Of a DNA stretch of 64,000 nucleotides, positions 28,366 to 37,520 are shown piece by piece; positions within the stretch are counted from its first letter, which is position 1, and every line of letters starts with the position of its first letter. Origin of the DNA: Candidatus Endonucleibacter bathymodioli (lineage in GTDB: Bacteria; Pseudomonadota; Gammaproteobacteria; Pseudomonadales; Endozoicomonadaceae); contig JASXSV010000014.1 in the NCBI GenBank assembly GCA_030674915.1, positions 1 through 64,000 of the forward strand, read 5' to 3'. Made by a program: the position numbers and the translations under genes. A model generated the notes under the pieces. It had not been told where the DNA came from. It did not search any database and was given only the letters and a program-made list of their open reading frames with translations.

Positions 28366-29448
28366 CGCGGATTTTAGTCATAAGTGCGCCCTTAAAATTT
28401 ATGCAGCTAACGCCATTTCACTATAAATCTCATCAGGTGTTTTAAAGTCTAACAGTTTTCTTGGTCTTTGGTTTAGTCGGTTTTGTATATCTAAAATTTC
28501 TTTGTCAGTGACATTATCCAAAGATTGGCTTTTGGGCAAATATTGTCTTATCAAACCATTATGATTTTCATTCAAACCTCGTTCCCACGAGGAGTAAGGG
28601 TGAGCAAAATAGGTATCTACGTTAAGCTTTTTCTTGATTTTTTCATGAAAGGCGAACTCCTTTCCGTTATCAAATGTGATCGTGAGTAAGTCTGATTGGT
28701 AAGGCTTGAGCATCGTTATAATTGCTTTCGTCACCACGTCAGCGTGCTTTGAAGGAACACGTTTTACCAAATTTAATTTACTCACTCTTTCCGTTAATGT
28801 AACCAGTACACCCTTGTGTCTTTTGCCAATTACAGTGTCTGCTTCCCAATCGCCTAAACGTATTTTTTGATCCACAATTCCAGGTCGATCATCAATGCTA
28901 ACACGGTTTCGGATCTGGCCTCGTGCATCGGGCTTTCTTGTTCTTTGCTTATACTTCTTGTGCCGAAGATGTTGATACAAGCAACCACCCCCAGCTTTGT
29001 CCTCTCGAATAAACTGGTAAATCGTAGAGGGACATACAGAAGGTTGATTATCTCGTTTAAGGCGTCCTTGTATTTGCTCAGGGCTCCACTGCTTACTTAG
29101 TCTGTCAGTAATTTTATCTTTCAGTTCAGCTACCATCTTGGTCGCTTTTGGTTTCTGTTGATGACGTTCCTGCGCAAAATTATGTGCTTGCTTCGGGCGA
29201 TAACCTCTAGCCCCTGTATTTCTAGCCAACTCTCTTTTAACGGTACTCAAATCACGCCTTAAGTCTTGGGCGATAATTTCATTTGAAACTCCTGCTTTTT
29301 TCTCTGACCAAATCTGGTATCTTTCTTCTTGAGTCAGGTGGGTATAACGCTTATTCATAAGTGGTCTCACATTGGTTTTTGGTAGAACCGTGAGTGTACC
29401 CTCTGGCTCAACTTTTTCAATATGGCGCACTTATGACTGAAATCCGCG
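28366..29448 (-). mobile_element. IS30-family insertion sequence, copy 1 (complete)
   Basis: A 1083-bp element bounded by matching ends: CGCGGATTTTAGTCATAAG at the left and its complement with one mismatch at the right. It is flanked by a 3-bp direct repeat TTA (28363-28365 and 29449-29451). It carries one transposase. It separates DUF4426 from rdgB, which are adjacent in relatives. Confidence 0.93.
28399..29358 (-). CDS. IS30-family transposase (copy 1)
   Basis: The protein of about 319 residues starts MNKRYTHLTQEERYQIW, the family's helix-turn-helix region; an upstream in-frame Met at 29430 lies in the terminal repeat and is probably not used. The DDE core is visible: GDWEADTVIGKRHKG (first Asp), TFDNGKEFAFHE (second Asp), and NENHNGLIRQYLPK with the Glu. 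It ends RKLLDFKTPDEIYSEMA. There is no disruption, so the element may be active. It differs from copy 2 at about nine residues. Confidence 0.93.
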   Translation of the reverse strand: MNKRYTHLTQEERYQIWSEKKAGVSNEIIAQDLRRDLSTVKRELARNTGARGYRPKQAHNFAQERHQQKPKATKMVAELKDKITDRLSKQWSPEQIQGRLKRDNQPSVCPSTIYQFIREDKAGGGCLYQHLRHKKYKQRTRKPDARGQIRNRVSIDDRPGIVDQKIRLGDWEADTVIGKRHKGVLVTLTERVSKLNLVKRVPSKHADVVTKAIITMLKPYQSDLLTITFDNGKEFAFHEKIKKKLNVDTYFAHPYSSWERGLNENHNGLIRQYLPKSQSLDNVTDKEILDIQNRLNQRPRKLLDFKTPDEIYSEMALAA

Positions 29449-29586
29449 TTATAATAAAACAACTATATTCACTTCTCTTTGATGGTGAGAGCAGCCTTGC
29501 GCCTTCCAAGGGTGGTGTCGGTGGCTCTTCGCAAGCCTTTAGTTTGCTTGCTTGTTTTGAATGGTATTTATAGAGTGAAAAAACGT

Positions 29587-30195
29587 ATGGAGGGTAAACT
29601 TCTCCGGGTAGTGCTTGCCAGTAGTAATAGTGGAAAGCGGAAAGAATTTCAGGGGATGCTGGCTAACTTGAACATTGAGATGCTAAATCAAAGTGATTTT
29701 AATGTGAGTCCTATAGAAGAAACTGGTTTAAGTTTTGTTGAAAATGCAATTTTGAAAGCGCGCCATGCAGCCAAGATTACGGGTTTCCCGGTGATTGCGG
29801 ATGACTCTGGTCTTGAGGTTGATGCTATAGGGGGGCAGCCAGGCATTTATTCAGCTCGATATGCAGGAGACCAAGCCTCAGATCTAGAAAACAACAAAAA
29901 GCTAATTGAGAAAATGGAAGGAACCGCCCCAGAGAGGCGTACGGCTCGATTTCAGTGTCTTTTGGTTTTCCTTAGGCATGAGAGGGATGCAACTCCTATC
30001 GTCTGCCAGGGGAGCTGGGAGGGCCTTATATTGGATGAATTCAGAGGTGGTGGTGGTTTTGGTTATGATCCGTTGTTTTTTGTGCCTAGCGAAAATTGCA
30101 CATCCGCTGAATTATCACCGGGAAAGAAAAACCAACTAAGTCACAGAGCCAAGGCTATGGAAAAACTGGTAAGAAGGCTGAGAATATTTTGTTAA
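29587..30195 (+). CDS. rdgB: RdgB/HAM1 non-canonical purine NTP pyrophosphatase
   Basis: It hydrolyses dITP, XTP and similar deaminated nucleotides to keep them out of DNA and RNA. ATG 29587 gives MEGKLLRVVLASSNSGKRKE, the family start, and 202 residues. Signature pieces are ASSNSGKRKEF, SFVENAILKARHAA, VIADDSGLEVDAIGG, PGIYSARYAG, and near the end GGFGYDPLFFVP and LSHRAKAMEKL. It overlaps the next gene, hemW, by 7 nt, so the two are co-transcribed and translationally coupled. The same rdgB-hemW pair is usual in Pseudomonas. IS30 copy 1 ends 138 bp upstream, so its promoter may be new. Confidence 0.96.
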   Translation: MEGKLLRVVLASSNSGKRKEFQGMLANLNIEMLNQSDFNVSPIEETGLSFVENAILKARHAAKITGFPVIADDSGLEVDAIGGQPGIYSARYAGDQASDLENNKKLIEKMEGTAPERRTARFQCLLVFLRHERDATPIVCQGSWEGLILDEFRGGGGFGYDPLFFVPSENCTSAELSPGKKNQLSHRAKAMEKLVRRLRIFC

Positions 30196-31328
30196 GATTG
30201 CCGCCCCTTAGCCTTTATATTCACGTGCCCTGGTGCATTCGTAAGTGTCCATATTGTGATTTTAATTCCCATGCGCTTACGGATGGGAATATCCCTGAGG
30301 AGGAGTATATAAACTCCTTGTTGGCCGATTTTAAAGAAGAGTTAGGTAAGATTGAAAGCCGAGAGCTGATAAGTATTTTTATTGGTGGAGGAACTCCTAG
30401 TCTTCTGTCGTCGAAATGCTATCAGCGATTATTAAAAGAGCTTGGGAAATATGTTCATTTTTCCTGTGATATTGAAATTACGCTTGAAGTGAATCCGGGG
30501 GCTTGTGAGTATGATCGTTTTCAGGGGTATTGTGAAGCGGGAATAAACAGGTTTTCGTTAGGGGTGCAAAGCTTTCAGGATGAAAAGTTGAAAGCTCTAG
30601 GGCGCATCCATAGTGCAGAAGAAGCTATCAGGGCAATAACGTCTTTAAATGATATTGGTTTTTCTAACTTCAATATAGATTTGATGCATGGTTTGCCATG
30701 TCAGACTAAAAATGACGCGCTGTATGATTTAAAGACTGCTATTGATCTGAGTCCTGCACATATTTCTTGGTATCAGTTGACTATAGAGCCTAACACAGTT
30801 TTTTATTCAACTAGACCTGTGTTGCCTGTTGACGATACTCTCTGGTCAATCCAGGATGCGGGGCAGGCATTGTTAGCAGGATGTAATTATCAACAATATG
30901 AGATATCAGGTTATAGCCAGTCTGGAAGGCAGTCGCGGCACAATCTGAACTATTGGAAGTTTGGGGACTATATTGGCATTGGTGCTGGAGCTCATGGTAA
31001 ATGGAGTTGTAAAGACAGTGGAGAGATATGTCGTAACTGGAAGACTCGGATGCCGAAGGACTATCTTTCACCGGAAAAACCATTTCAGACTGGTCAGAGA
31101 TCACTTGGTTCGGAGGATAAGCGGCTGGAATTTATGATGAATGCGTTAAGGTTGCATCAAGGGGTGTCCCCTGAATTATACGTTGAAAGAACTGGGCAGC
31201 CTTTGGCTACTCTGTATGAGGCCTGGTCGCTATCTCGTAAAAAAGGGTTAATGGTTTCAGAGCGGCGATTGGCTGCGTCAGCACAAGGACGATTATTTTT
31301 GAATGACCTTCTTGCACTTTTCGCCTAG
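30189..31328 (+). CDS. hemW: Radical-SAM heme chaperone HemW
   Basis: HemW (formerly called an anaerobic coproporphyrinogen oxidase) binds heme and a 4Fe-4S cluster and delivers heme to membrane targets. The radical-SAM motif is at the start (HVPWCIRKCPYCDFNSH), followed by FIGGGTPSLLS, EVNPGACEYDRF, GINRFSLGVQSFQDEKLK, LGRIHS and NLDLMHGLP-like NIDLMHGLP. At about 379 residues it has normal length. The TTG at 30189 overlaps the rdgB stop; TTG 30198 is a second choice. No ATG fits. The tail contains the HemN C-terminal domain (MNALRLHQGV). Confidence 0.95.
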   Translation: MLRLPPLSLYIHVPWCIRKCPYCDFNSHALTDGNIPEEEYINSLLADFKEELGKIESRELISIFIGGGTPSLLSSKCYQRLLKELGKYVHFSCDIEITLEVNPGACEYDRFQGYCEAGINRFSLGVQSFQDEKLKALGRIHSAEEAIRAITSLNDIGFSNFNIDLMHGLPCQTKNDALYDLKTAIDLSPAHISWYQLTIEPNTVFYSTRPVLPVDDTLWSIQDAGQALLAGCNYQQYEISGYSQSGRQSRHNLNYWKFGDYIGIGAGAHGKWSCKDSGEICRNWKTRMPKDYLSPEKPFQTGQRSLGSEDKRLEFMMNALRLHQGVSPELYVERTGQPLATLYEAWSLSRKKGLMVSERRLAASAQGRLFLNDLLALFA

Positions 31329-31639
31329 AAAAGCTGAGAATAAATTTCTAGCTATGTGATAATATGGTATCTCTACAGGCTAGTCTTGTGAAAGTTTGAG
31401 ATGGTTTGCTGCAATCACACGGATGCAGTAAGTAGGGTCATGGGGCTGCGCATGTTTGTTTGTCGGCTACGCAATCTTCAATGGACGCGTGTATAAGTAC
31501 CGACAGGCAAGTAGGATGAGTGGCGTGAATATAAATAAAAAACAGTCCTAGCGGCAAAATGAGTGATTTGTGCACAGGTCGTTGGCTTGTCGTTTCGATA
31601 CATGTTAAATCTTCGAGAGGGATAAAATAGGTATGACTA
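31329..31639. other. Short gap with a dispersed element
   Basis: Holds a left-truncated element at 31398-31495. No gene is present. Confidence 0.5.
31398..31495. repeat. Dispersed element, copy 9 (left arm lost)
   Basis: The central TTGTTTGTCGGCTACGC and right terminus TCTTCAATGG ... GTGTATA are clear. Confidence 0.65.
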
Positions 31640-31966
31640 ATGGAATGGCTTAGTGGTGGTGTTATTAATCTTTCACATTTTAGCAGGTCTTATCTGTCAC
31701 TTATTTCGTTAGCGTTGACGGCTGTTATTATTGCTTATGCTGGGAAGTCCTCGCTGAGTCGTGGTGGGCGATGGCTGGAGCGGCTTCCTGCAGCATTAAG
31801 GATTCCGATAAGATCTGTGTTTAATCTGACAGTATTGGGTGGGGTTCTGTATTATTTGCCGAATGTATTAACACACATGTTTGGCTTGTTTAGCGACTTA
31901 ACGTTGGCGCCAATTCTTTTTGTAATATTTGTGCTGTCGGGCGTGTTGGCTGACAGGTATGGTTAG
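31640..31966 (+). CDS. DUF3392-family membrane protein
   Basis: A 108-residue protein with three hydrophobic helices (SLISLALTAVIIAYAG, VFNLTVLGGVLYYLP, LAPILFVIFVLSGVLA). Length, helix arrangement and location between hemW and trmB match the DUF3392 protein of the Pseudomonas region. Function is unknown; inner-membrane location is clear. Its stop codon overlaps that of the convergent trmB by four bases, so the two genes share their ends. Confidence 0.8.
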   Translation: MEWLSGGVINLSHFSRSYLSLISLALTAVIIAYAGKSSLSRGGRWLERLPAALRIPIRSVFNLTVLGGVLYYLPNVLTHMFGLFSDLTLAPILFVIFVLSGVLADRYG

Positions 31967-32661
31967 CGTTCTAGCTGTTTTTCAAAGAGCAAGTCCAATA
32001 CATTATGGCCGAGACGCTGTCCACGCTTTTCAAATTTGGTCAGAGGGCGGTAGGTTGGGCGCTCTGAAAAAGCATGTTCACCTGCTTGGTTTTTAAAGCC
32101 TTCAGCGGCAGACATTACCTCCATCATCTGGTCAGCGTAATTTTCCCAATCTGTGGCTAAATGAATGGTTCCACCGGTTACTAGTTTGGCGCTTAAAAGC
32201 TTTATGAATTCAGGCTGTATCAATCGACGTTTGTGATGTCGTTTTTTATGCCATGGGTCGGGGAAGTAAATCTGGATACGGGACAGAATGTTGTCAGGGA
32301 TGCACTGATTGAGGACTTCTACGGCATCATGGCAATAGGATCGAATGTTAGTTAATCCACTATTGTTGGCTTCATTCAACAAGCTACCAACACCGGGGCG
32401 GTGAACCTCTATACCAATAAAGTGAGAGTCCAATGTGTTTCTTGCCATTTCGACCAAGGATAACCCCATGCCATAGCCAATTTCCAGTATGGTTGGTCCT
32501 TGTCGACCGAATGAGGCTTCTAGGTCAAGAAAGCCATTACTTAGCTTAAGGCCCCACTTCTCCCAGCACTCATCCCAGCCACGCTGCTGGGCTGTCGTCA
32601 TGCGACCATTGCGAAGAACAAAGCTTTTTATTTTTCGATAGTGTTTCGTCGTTTCACTCAT
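31963..32661 (-). CDS. trmB: tRNA (guanine-N7-)-methyltransferase
   Basis: TrmB makes m7G46 in the variable loop of many tRNAs, using S-adenosylmethionine. At 232 residues it has the usual length for gamma-proteobacteria. Motifs include the SAM site LEIGYGMGLSLVEMA, the conserved FIGIEVHRPGVGSLL, IQIYFPDPWHKKRHHKRRL, and the C-terminal substrate segment RPTYRPLTKFEKRGQRLGH. In the SAM motif the usual GFGMG is GYGMG, a mild change. It is the end of the DUF4426-rdgB-hemW-DUF3392-trmB block known from Pseudomonas. Confidence 0.97.
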   Translation of the reverse strand: MSETTKHYRKIKSFVLRNGRMTTAQQRGWDECWEKWGLKLSNGFLDLEASFGRQGPTILEIGYGMGLSLVEMARNTLDSHFIGIEVHRPGVGSLLNEANNSGLTNIRSYCHDAVEVLNQCIPDNILSRIQIYFPDPWHKKRHHKRRLIQPEFIKLLSAKLVTGGTIHLATDWENYADQMMEVMSAAEGFKNQAGEHAFSERPTYRPLTKFEKRGQRLGHNVLDLLFEKQLER

Positions 32662-32976
32662 TCAAGCACCAGTTATAAGGTTAACAAAAATAGTCAAGAT
32701 AGCTCACTTCAGCTTGTTTGCAACTGCTCACCATCTAAATCATTGGTAAATTCCGTACTAATACGCTAAAGTGCTGTAAAATGCTAGTAGGTAGTTGAGT
32801 TTTTATTGTGGTTACTTCCCTCGCCATGAAGAAGTTAGTAATTGAATCTACTTTGAAATAAATTTGTAAGCAATGCGGCTAAATCTAAATTTTACAGTTG
32901 TTTTTTGTGAGATCATTGTTGATGAGTAATACCGTTACCACGGTTGCTCATGTAAAGACCCTCTAGGAGGAATCTA
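32662..32976. other. Upstream region shared by trmB and the secreted repeat protein
   Basis: Divergent promoters are expected here. I see no repeat or gene. AGGAGGAA at 32965 serves the following gene. Confidence 0.4.
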
Positions 32977-33609
32977 GTGTTGAATAAAATAATCACTATG
33001 GCTATCTTGCTTTTTGGAGTGGCCCTTGAAGTTCATGCAGTAAAGACAGATAAAATAGGTGAGAGGGTAAAAGGTGTACTTGCCGTTCCGTCTTCCGATA
33101 TAGGCACTACAATGCCGTCCGGTGGTTTTTTTGGTGCGTCTTTTAACGGTGGATTTAATTTTGGTACGCCTAGTGGCGTTGATTGTAGTTTGTCTCAGAG
33201 CCCGGGAATAGACTTAGACTCAGGCCATAGTGCAAAGAGGTGGATCTATCAAACGGTAAGTGCAGAATTACCAGCGCGTTATTCTCTTAAAGAAAATCGT
33301 CCATACCATAACTATTTCAAAACAGCTTTTGAAGATAAAGATGAGGGAGGTATCATGGGAAGTAAAATGAAATGTCATATCTACAATAGCGAATGTATGG
33401 GCGACAAAGCTTTTAAGGAATTATTTCCTCTAAGAGGTGAAGTAAACTCAATGAAACAAGATGATAGCATTGGGCGTAGTATATTAAGACATGATTCATA
33501 TTATGTGCCGAGCATAAATCACAACAAAAATTATGAGCCGGGCAACAATTACAATAAGAATTATGAGCAGGGCATAGATTACAACAAGAACCCATACCTG
33601 TGGTACTGA
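32977..33609 (+). CDS. Small secreted protein with C-terminal Asn/Tyr repeats
   Basis: Not a family I recognise. TTG 32977 follows a strong AGGAGGAA at ideal distance. The signal peptide is MLNKIITMAILLFGVALEVH with A-V-K after it. The mature protein has a Gly/Phe-rich part (GGFFGASFNGGFNFGTPSG), two central Cys (MKCHIYNSECMG) and three approximate 10-residue repeats at the end (NHNKNYEPGN, NYNKNYEQGI, DYNKNPYLWY). It has no partner genes; it is one of five exported unknown proteins in the window. Such Tyr/Asn repeats occur in surface-exposed proteins, but the role here is unknown. Confidence 0.72.
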   Translation: MLNKIITMAILLFGVALEVHAVKTDKIGERVKGVLAVPSSDIGTTMPSGGFFGASFNGGFNFGTPSGVDCSLSQSPGIDLDSGHSAKRWIYQTVSAELPARYSLKENRPYHNYFKTAFEDKDEGGIMGSKMKCHIYNSECMGDKAFKELFPLRGEVNSMKQDDSIGRSILRHDSYYVPSINHNKNYEPGNNYNKNYEQGIDYNKNPYLWY

Positions 33610-34109
33610 TTTGAGAGTTAGCTGATCATAGGCTGCAGTTCTCACACAAGGAGCCAGATGACAACATGGGAAGCTCTTCCAAGCAGCTGGCTCTGGCTGA
33701 GCAATACCATGCCTAATCAGTCTTGTATTTTCGGCGTGAAGGATTGGTAGTTGAATACACCGCTCCAATAATACGGTCTCCTAGAGCTGAAACGTTGTCA
33801 TTCTATGTTTTACGGAGGCCAAGTTTCAAAAGTACTGATGCGGTCAGTAGGAAGTAAAGTACCAGTTGGCTTAGTTTTACATCGGATCAAATCGCAGTGA
33901 GTATTAAAGCTTGCGTATTATAATGGGGTGATTGGTTACAGGCCATCTATCGCTTGATTAAAAAAACCAATGGAATTGTCTGCCTTCTCCCGAGGAAAGG
34001 AAGGTGTTATCAATATTGATGGCTTGCTTCTGCTGAGGCTATTCTTCCTTAGGGGAATAAAGAGTGGCTGTGTGCGAGAAAATAAAATTTATGAGGATAA
34101 TACCGGTTT
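33610..34109. other. Non-coding gap
   Basis: No gene or dispersed element is recognised. AT-rich with scattered A runs. It may contain fossils too decayed to read. Confidence 0.4.
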
Positions 34110-34742
34110 TTAATGAAGGATATGTGATTGATGAAGTAGGCTATCTAAAAGACCTTTTCTGTAGTGCTGAATCCAGGCGACGGATAACCTGTGGCTACGA
34201 ATAATAGTTTGCAGGTCCCGTAGCGCCAAATCAAACTCCTCATTGACGACAATGTATTCAAATTCGCTATAATGAGACATTTCGGTGACAGCTTGCCCCA
34301 CTCGTTGCATGATAATATCATCAGAATCTTGAGCTCGGCCAACAAGTCGCTCATGCAAGGCATCTCTGGAAGGAGGGAGCACAAAAATACTGACAGCTTC
34401 AGGCATTAATTTACGAATTTGCTGTGCTCCTTGCCAGTCAATCTCTAGAATGACATCTTCGCATTGATTCAGTTTTTCTTTAACCCATAATTCAGAAGTG
34501 CCGTAGAGGTTACCAAAGACTTTCGCGTGTTCCAGGAAGAGGTCGTTACCTAGCATGTTTTTGAAAACGGCAGGCTTGACAAAATGATAGCTTGCGCCAT
34601 CAGTTTCACTGGGCCTAATAGGGCGTGTTGTATGAGATACGGATATGTGAATATGTGGTGTTGATTCTACTAAAGCCTTAACCAAACTGGTTTTTCCCGC
34701 GCCAGAAGGTGAGGCGACGATATAGAGTTTACCTTTGTGCAT
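34110..34742 (-). CDS. gmk: Guanylate kinase
   Basis: Converts GMP or dGMP to the diphosphate with ATP. At 210 residues it is normal. P-loop SPSGAGKTSLVKALV; GMP-binding region with VSHTTRPIRPSETDG and ASYHFV; the conserved LEIDWQGAQQIRK; and FVLPPSRDALHERLVGR. The start ATG 34742 gives MHKGKLYIVASPSGAG. In Pseudomonas it is flanked by yicC and rpoZ-spoT; neither is found here, and the stretch up to rph is filled by IS relics. Confidence 0.97.
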   Translation of the reverse strand: MHKGKLYIVASPSGAGKTSLVKALVESTPHIHISVSHTTRPIRPSETDGASYHFVKPAVFKNMLGNDLFLEHAKVFGNLYGTSELWVKEKLNQCEDVILEIDWQGAQQIRKLMPEAVSIFVLPPSRDALHERLVGRAQDSDDIIMQRVGQAVTEMSHYSEFEYIVVNEEFDLALRDLQTIIRSHRLSVAWIQHYRKGLLDSLLHQSHILH

Positions 34743-34964
34743 AGTTGCTCCAAGAATTATTCATATTTTGAGTAAGCGTGTTGAGTAAATGGATGCGCCT
34801 TAAGGGCTTCAATGAGTTAGCGAGATGTCAAAAAAATAAAATAAGCAGTTTCCAATGTAAGTCGAGACCTCATGATAAGCAATGACTTTAGCCGTCATCA
34901 TTGAACTTTCCTCACTTTGTAAGCCATTACAAGGTTTGCCTGAGCGTTTAACTCCAAATTATCG

Positions 34965-35120
34965 TTATGCACTGTTGTTGGTTATTTCGAACTGATTTTT
35001 GACGCCCTTATCCCGATAACATAGTTTCGGTGCATAATAGAGCACCAAAAGCTTAGTGCCTTTGCAAATGTTCGAAGCGGTAGAGGGTACCCCCATAAAT
35101 AGTTTCATTTTTGGCAAGGC
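34965..35120 (-). pseudogene. Relic of an unidentified dispersed gene family (copy B)
   Basis: The minus strand gives GLAKNETIYGGTLYR in one frame, then ASNICKGTKLLVLYYAPK and RDKGVKNQFEI in the next. The same block order is seen in copy C (GLGKDGVIYW, NIRKGAKVLVLYCEQK, RCVKNQLE). It is a fossil of a repeated gene I cannot name. Confidence 0.5.
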
Positions 35121-35144
35121 CCATGAGCCTAGCTCTAGTAGTCC

Positions 35145-35330
35145 GGAGAGTCTATGGTAGATGCCGCAATCATAGGAGCTCCAATACCTACTAAGAGCAA
35201 GGCTAATCAGTGCGACCCTGAGATGCATCAGGAAAAAGGTAATCAGTGGTATTTTGGAATGAAGGCTCATGTAGGAGTTGATGCTAGGACAGTGATTAGG
35301 CATAGAGACAATCGAATGAGTTTAACACGT
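35145..35330 (+). pseudogene. IS5-family transposase fragment
   Basis: It encodes [15 protein letters not shown], then [20 protein letters not shown] and VGVDARTVI, which is the central part of IS5-type transposases with the first catalytic Asp (VDA) region. Both ends are missing. It is more like classic IS5 ([12 protein letters not shown]) than the 52099 element (YYFGFKIHIGTD). Confidence 0.8.
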
Positions 35331-35509
35331 CTCTAGCCTGCGTGCACCCGTTGTTTTGATGTCATAGGTTACCGCCAGTCTCGGAATATTAATTAAGCTC
35401 TGTTCGTTCTGCCCTTTAGGTAGTGATGTTAAAACTCAGTCGGGGATGGTAAGGTGGAAGCTAGTGTATCGGGAAGTATTTTTTTGTGAGTAAGATCACT
35501 TGATTTATT

Positions 35510-35562
35510 TATACTCGTTACCATTGGAGGTGATAGTCGCCAATAATCTCTCAACTGCAGTG
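35510..35562. repeat. Dispersed element, left half only
   Basis: TATACTCGTTACCATTGGAGG is a textbook left terminus, followed by GTCGCCAATAATCTC from the inner right part; the right arm is gone. Confidence 0.6.
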
Positions 35563-35746
35563 GAAACTGGTGCAAAAGCTCTTATTAACGCTGGAAGCAG
35601 AGTAATTTTACCTCAGATGAGAGCGCAAATGTACAGGGCTGCGAATGCTTACTAGAGAGAGTTAAGATCGATATATTTCTCAGGGCCGTTGATTATGGCT
35701 ATAATTGCACTTTTCTAGTAGACCATTTTTTTAAGGTGACCCTCCT

Positions 35747-36463
35747 ATGCGTCCAAGTAGTAGAACCGCTGACCAGCTTCGAGAAATTTCTATTATCCGT
35801 AACTACACTAAGCATGCCGAAGGCTCGGTATTGGTTGAGTTCGGTGATACCAAAATTATATGCACTGCTTCTGTTGAAAAAAGTATACCTAGGTTTTTGA
35901 AAGGCTCAGGACAGGGCTGGGTTACCGCAGAGTACGGGATGTTACCACGCTCCACCTCAAGTAGAATGGGAAGAGAGGCGTCCAGAGGAAAGCAAGGGGG
36001 GAGAACTCTTGAGATTCAGCGCCTTATTGGGCGCTCTCTGAGAGCGGCAGTAAATTTGAAATTACTGGGTGAGCACACTATTACTATTGATTGTGATGTT
36101 ATTCAGGCAGATGGTGGCACCAGAACTGCATCGATAACAGGTGGCTGTGTTGCCATGGTTGATGCGATTCGTTCCATGCAGCGTCGAAAAATGATTAAAA
36201 CTGATCCATTTCTACAGATGGTAGCATCTGTATCTGTGGGTATTTATAAAGGTAGCCCAGTTTTGGATCTGGACTATCCAGAAGACTCTTCTGCAGGCAC
36301 AGATATGAATGTGGTTATGACTGAGGAGGGGGGATTTATCGAGATTCAAGGTACAGCAGAGAGCGCGCCATTTAGCCAGAATGAAATGATAGCAATGTTG
36401 TCTCTTGCTCGTCAGGGAATTCAAGAGCTGGTGGTTTGTCAGAAGGAGGCATTGGCAAAATAA
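35747..36463 (+). CDS. rph: Ribonuclease PH
   Basis: A phosphate-dependent 3' exoribonuclease that trims tRNA 3' ends. At 238 residues the length and sequence are complete: [65 protein letters not shown], the active-site part [19 protein letters not shown], and [23 protein letters not shown] follows AAGGTGACC. Normally next to yicC-gmk on one side and crc-pyrE on the other; here crc and pyrE lie about 9 kb downstream, so the cluster has been rearranged. Confidence 0.97.
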   Translation: MRPSSRTADQLREISIIRNYTKHAEGSVLVEFGDTKIICTASVEKSIPRFLKGSGQGWVTAEYGMLPRSTSSRMGREASRGKQGGRTLEIQRLIGRSLRAAVNLKLLGEHTITIDCDVIQADGGTRTASITGGCVAMVDAIRSMQRRKMIKTDPFLQMVASVSVGIYKGSPVLDLDYPEDSSAGTDMNVVMTEEGGFIEIQGTAESAPFSQNEMIAMLSLARQGIQELVVCQKEALAK

Positions 36464-36631
36464 GTACAAGGCTCAAGGGTTATTGTCGGAAATAAATTTG
36501 TTGTAAGGTGGCATCTAATCATTAAGCTTTTTATTGGTAGTATCTCTGCCAAAAGCAGGCTAATTTCGGGAAAATCAAGGAGTTGCCAATCTAAGGAATC
36601 ACGATAAAGCTTAGGAGGTTAATGAAGCTAC

Positions 36632-36757
36632 TATACCCATTACCCTGGGAGGCGTGAGGTTATTGGCGTCTCTCGCTAGCCCTCAAACCACCTACTACGC
36701 GGAGGCTTATGGGCTTAGTTTGTTTGTCGCCTACTCATGTCTTCAAAGGGAATAGTT
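36632..36757. repeat. Dispersed element, copy 10, forming the 3' end of znuB
   Basis: It runs from TATACCCATTACCCTGGGAGG to CTCATGTCTTCAAAGGGAATAG. The right arm encodes the last residues of ZnuB (FPLKT and stop) on the minus strand. Confidence 0.8.
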
Positions 36758-37520
36758 GACTTAATAAAAACAATATAAAGCAAGCGACAACGACGGAAGG
36801 CCCTGCAGGGGTGTCAATATACCAGGAAGCGACAAGCCCTCCAGTTACACCAATCATGCCAAGTAGGCTGGCTTTAATGGCCATTTGTTCAGGAGAGTGG
36901 GAAAAGCGTTGAGCTGTTGCTGCAGGGATAATAAGAAGTGATGTAATCAGTAAAACTCCGATAATTTTCATGGAAATAGCAATGACTAAGGCCATGATTA
37001 CAGTGAGAGCTAGGCGTATTTTTTTAACTGGAATACCTTCGACCTGAGCGAGTTCTGCATGAACTGATATAGCGAGCAATGGTCGCCAGAGCCAGACCAT
37101 CATGGCGATTACCAATGTACCACCAGCATAAATCCAGAAAATATCTTGAAGGTTCACTGCCAGTAAGTCGCCGAAGAGATAAGCCATCATATCAATACGG
37201 ACGTTATCAGCAAAACTAACGGCGACTAGCCCTAAAGATAGGCTGCTGTGGGCGAGAATTCCTAGGAGTGTGTCAGATGCTATTTGTCGTCGATCCTGAA
37301 ACTCGGAGAGTACAACTGCCAGGAAAAGGGCGCAAACAATGATGGTAAGGTTAATGTTTATGTTGAGTAGTAATCCTAGTGACACGCCAAGTAGAGCTGA
37401 GTGGGATAAGGTGTCACCAAAGTAAGCCATTTTACGCCAGACAACAAAACAGCCAAGAGGGCCGGCAGTGGCGGCGACACCGCAGCCGGCTATTAGGGCG
37501 TAGCTGAAGAGGTCAGACAT
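36735..37520 (-). CDS. znuB: Zinc ABC transporter permease ZnuB
   Basis: Membrane subunit of the high-affinity zinc importer; 261 residues and about eight hydrophobic helices. Family pieces: MSDLFSYALIAGCGVAATAG, WRKMAYFGDTLSHSALLGVS, DLLAVNLQDIFWIY, EGIPVKKIRLALTV. Its start overlaps the znuC stop by one base (TAATG), which means translational coupling. The last five codons come from the arm of a dispersed element, so the natural C-terminus has been replaced or slightly changed. The solute-binding partner ZnuA is not in the window. Confidence 0.95.
   Translation of the reverse strand: MSDLFSYALIAGCGVAATAGPLGCFVVWRKMAYFGDTLSHSALLGVSLGLLLNININLTIIVCALFLAVVLSEFQDRRQIASDTLLGILAHSSLSLGLVAVSFADNVRIDMMAYLFGDLLAVNLQDIFWIYAGGTLVIAMMVWLWRPLLAISVHAELAQVEGIPVKKIRLALTVIMALVIAISMKIIGVLLITSLLIIPAATAQRFSHSPEQMAIKASLLGMIGVTGGLVASWYIDTPAGPSVVVACFILFLLSQLFPLKT

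Larger units (their letters stand above)
34743..35746. other. IS-relic-filled gap between gmk and rph
   Basis: Contains the relic family copy B (34965-35120, minus), an IS5-type fragment (35145-35330, plus) and half a dispersed element (35510-35562). yicC, expected here by synteny, is not detectable. Confidence 0.55.
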
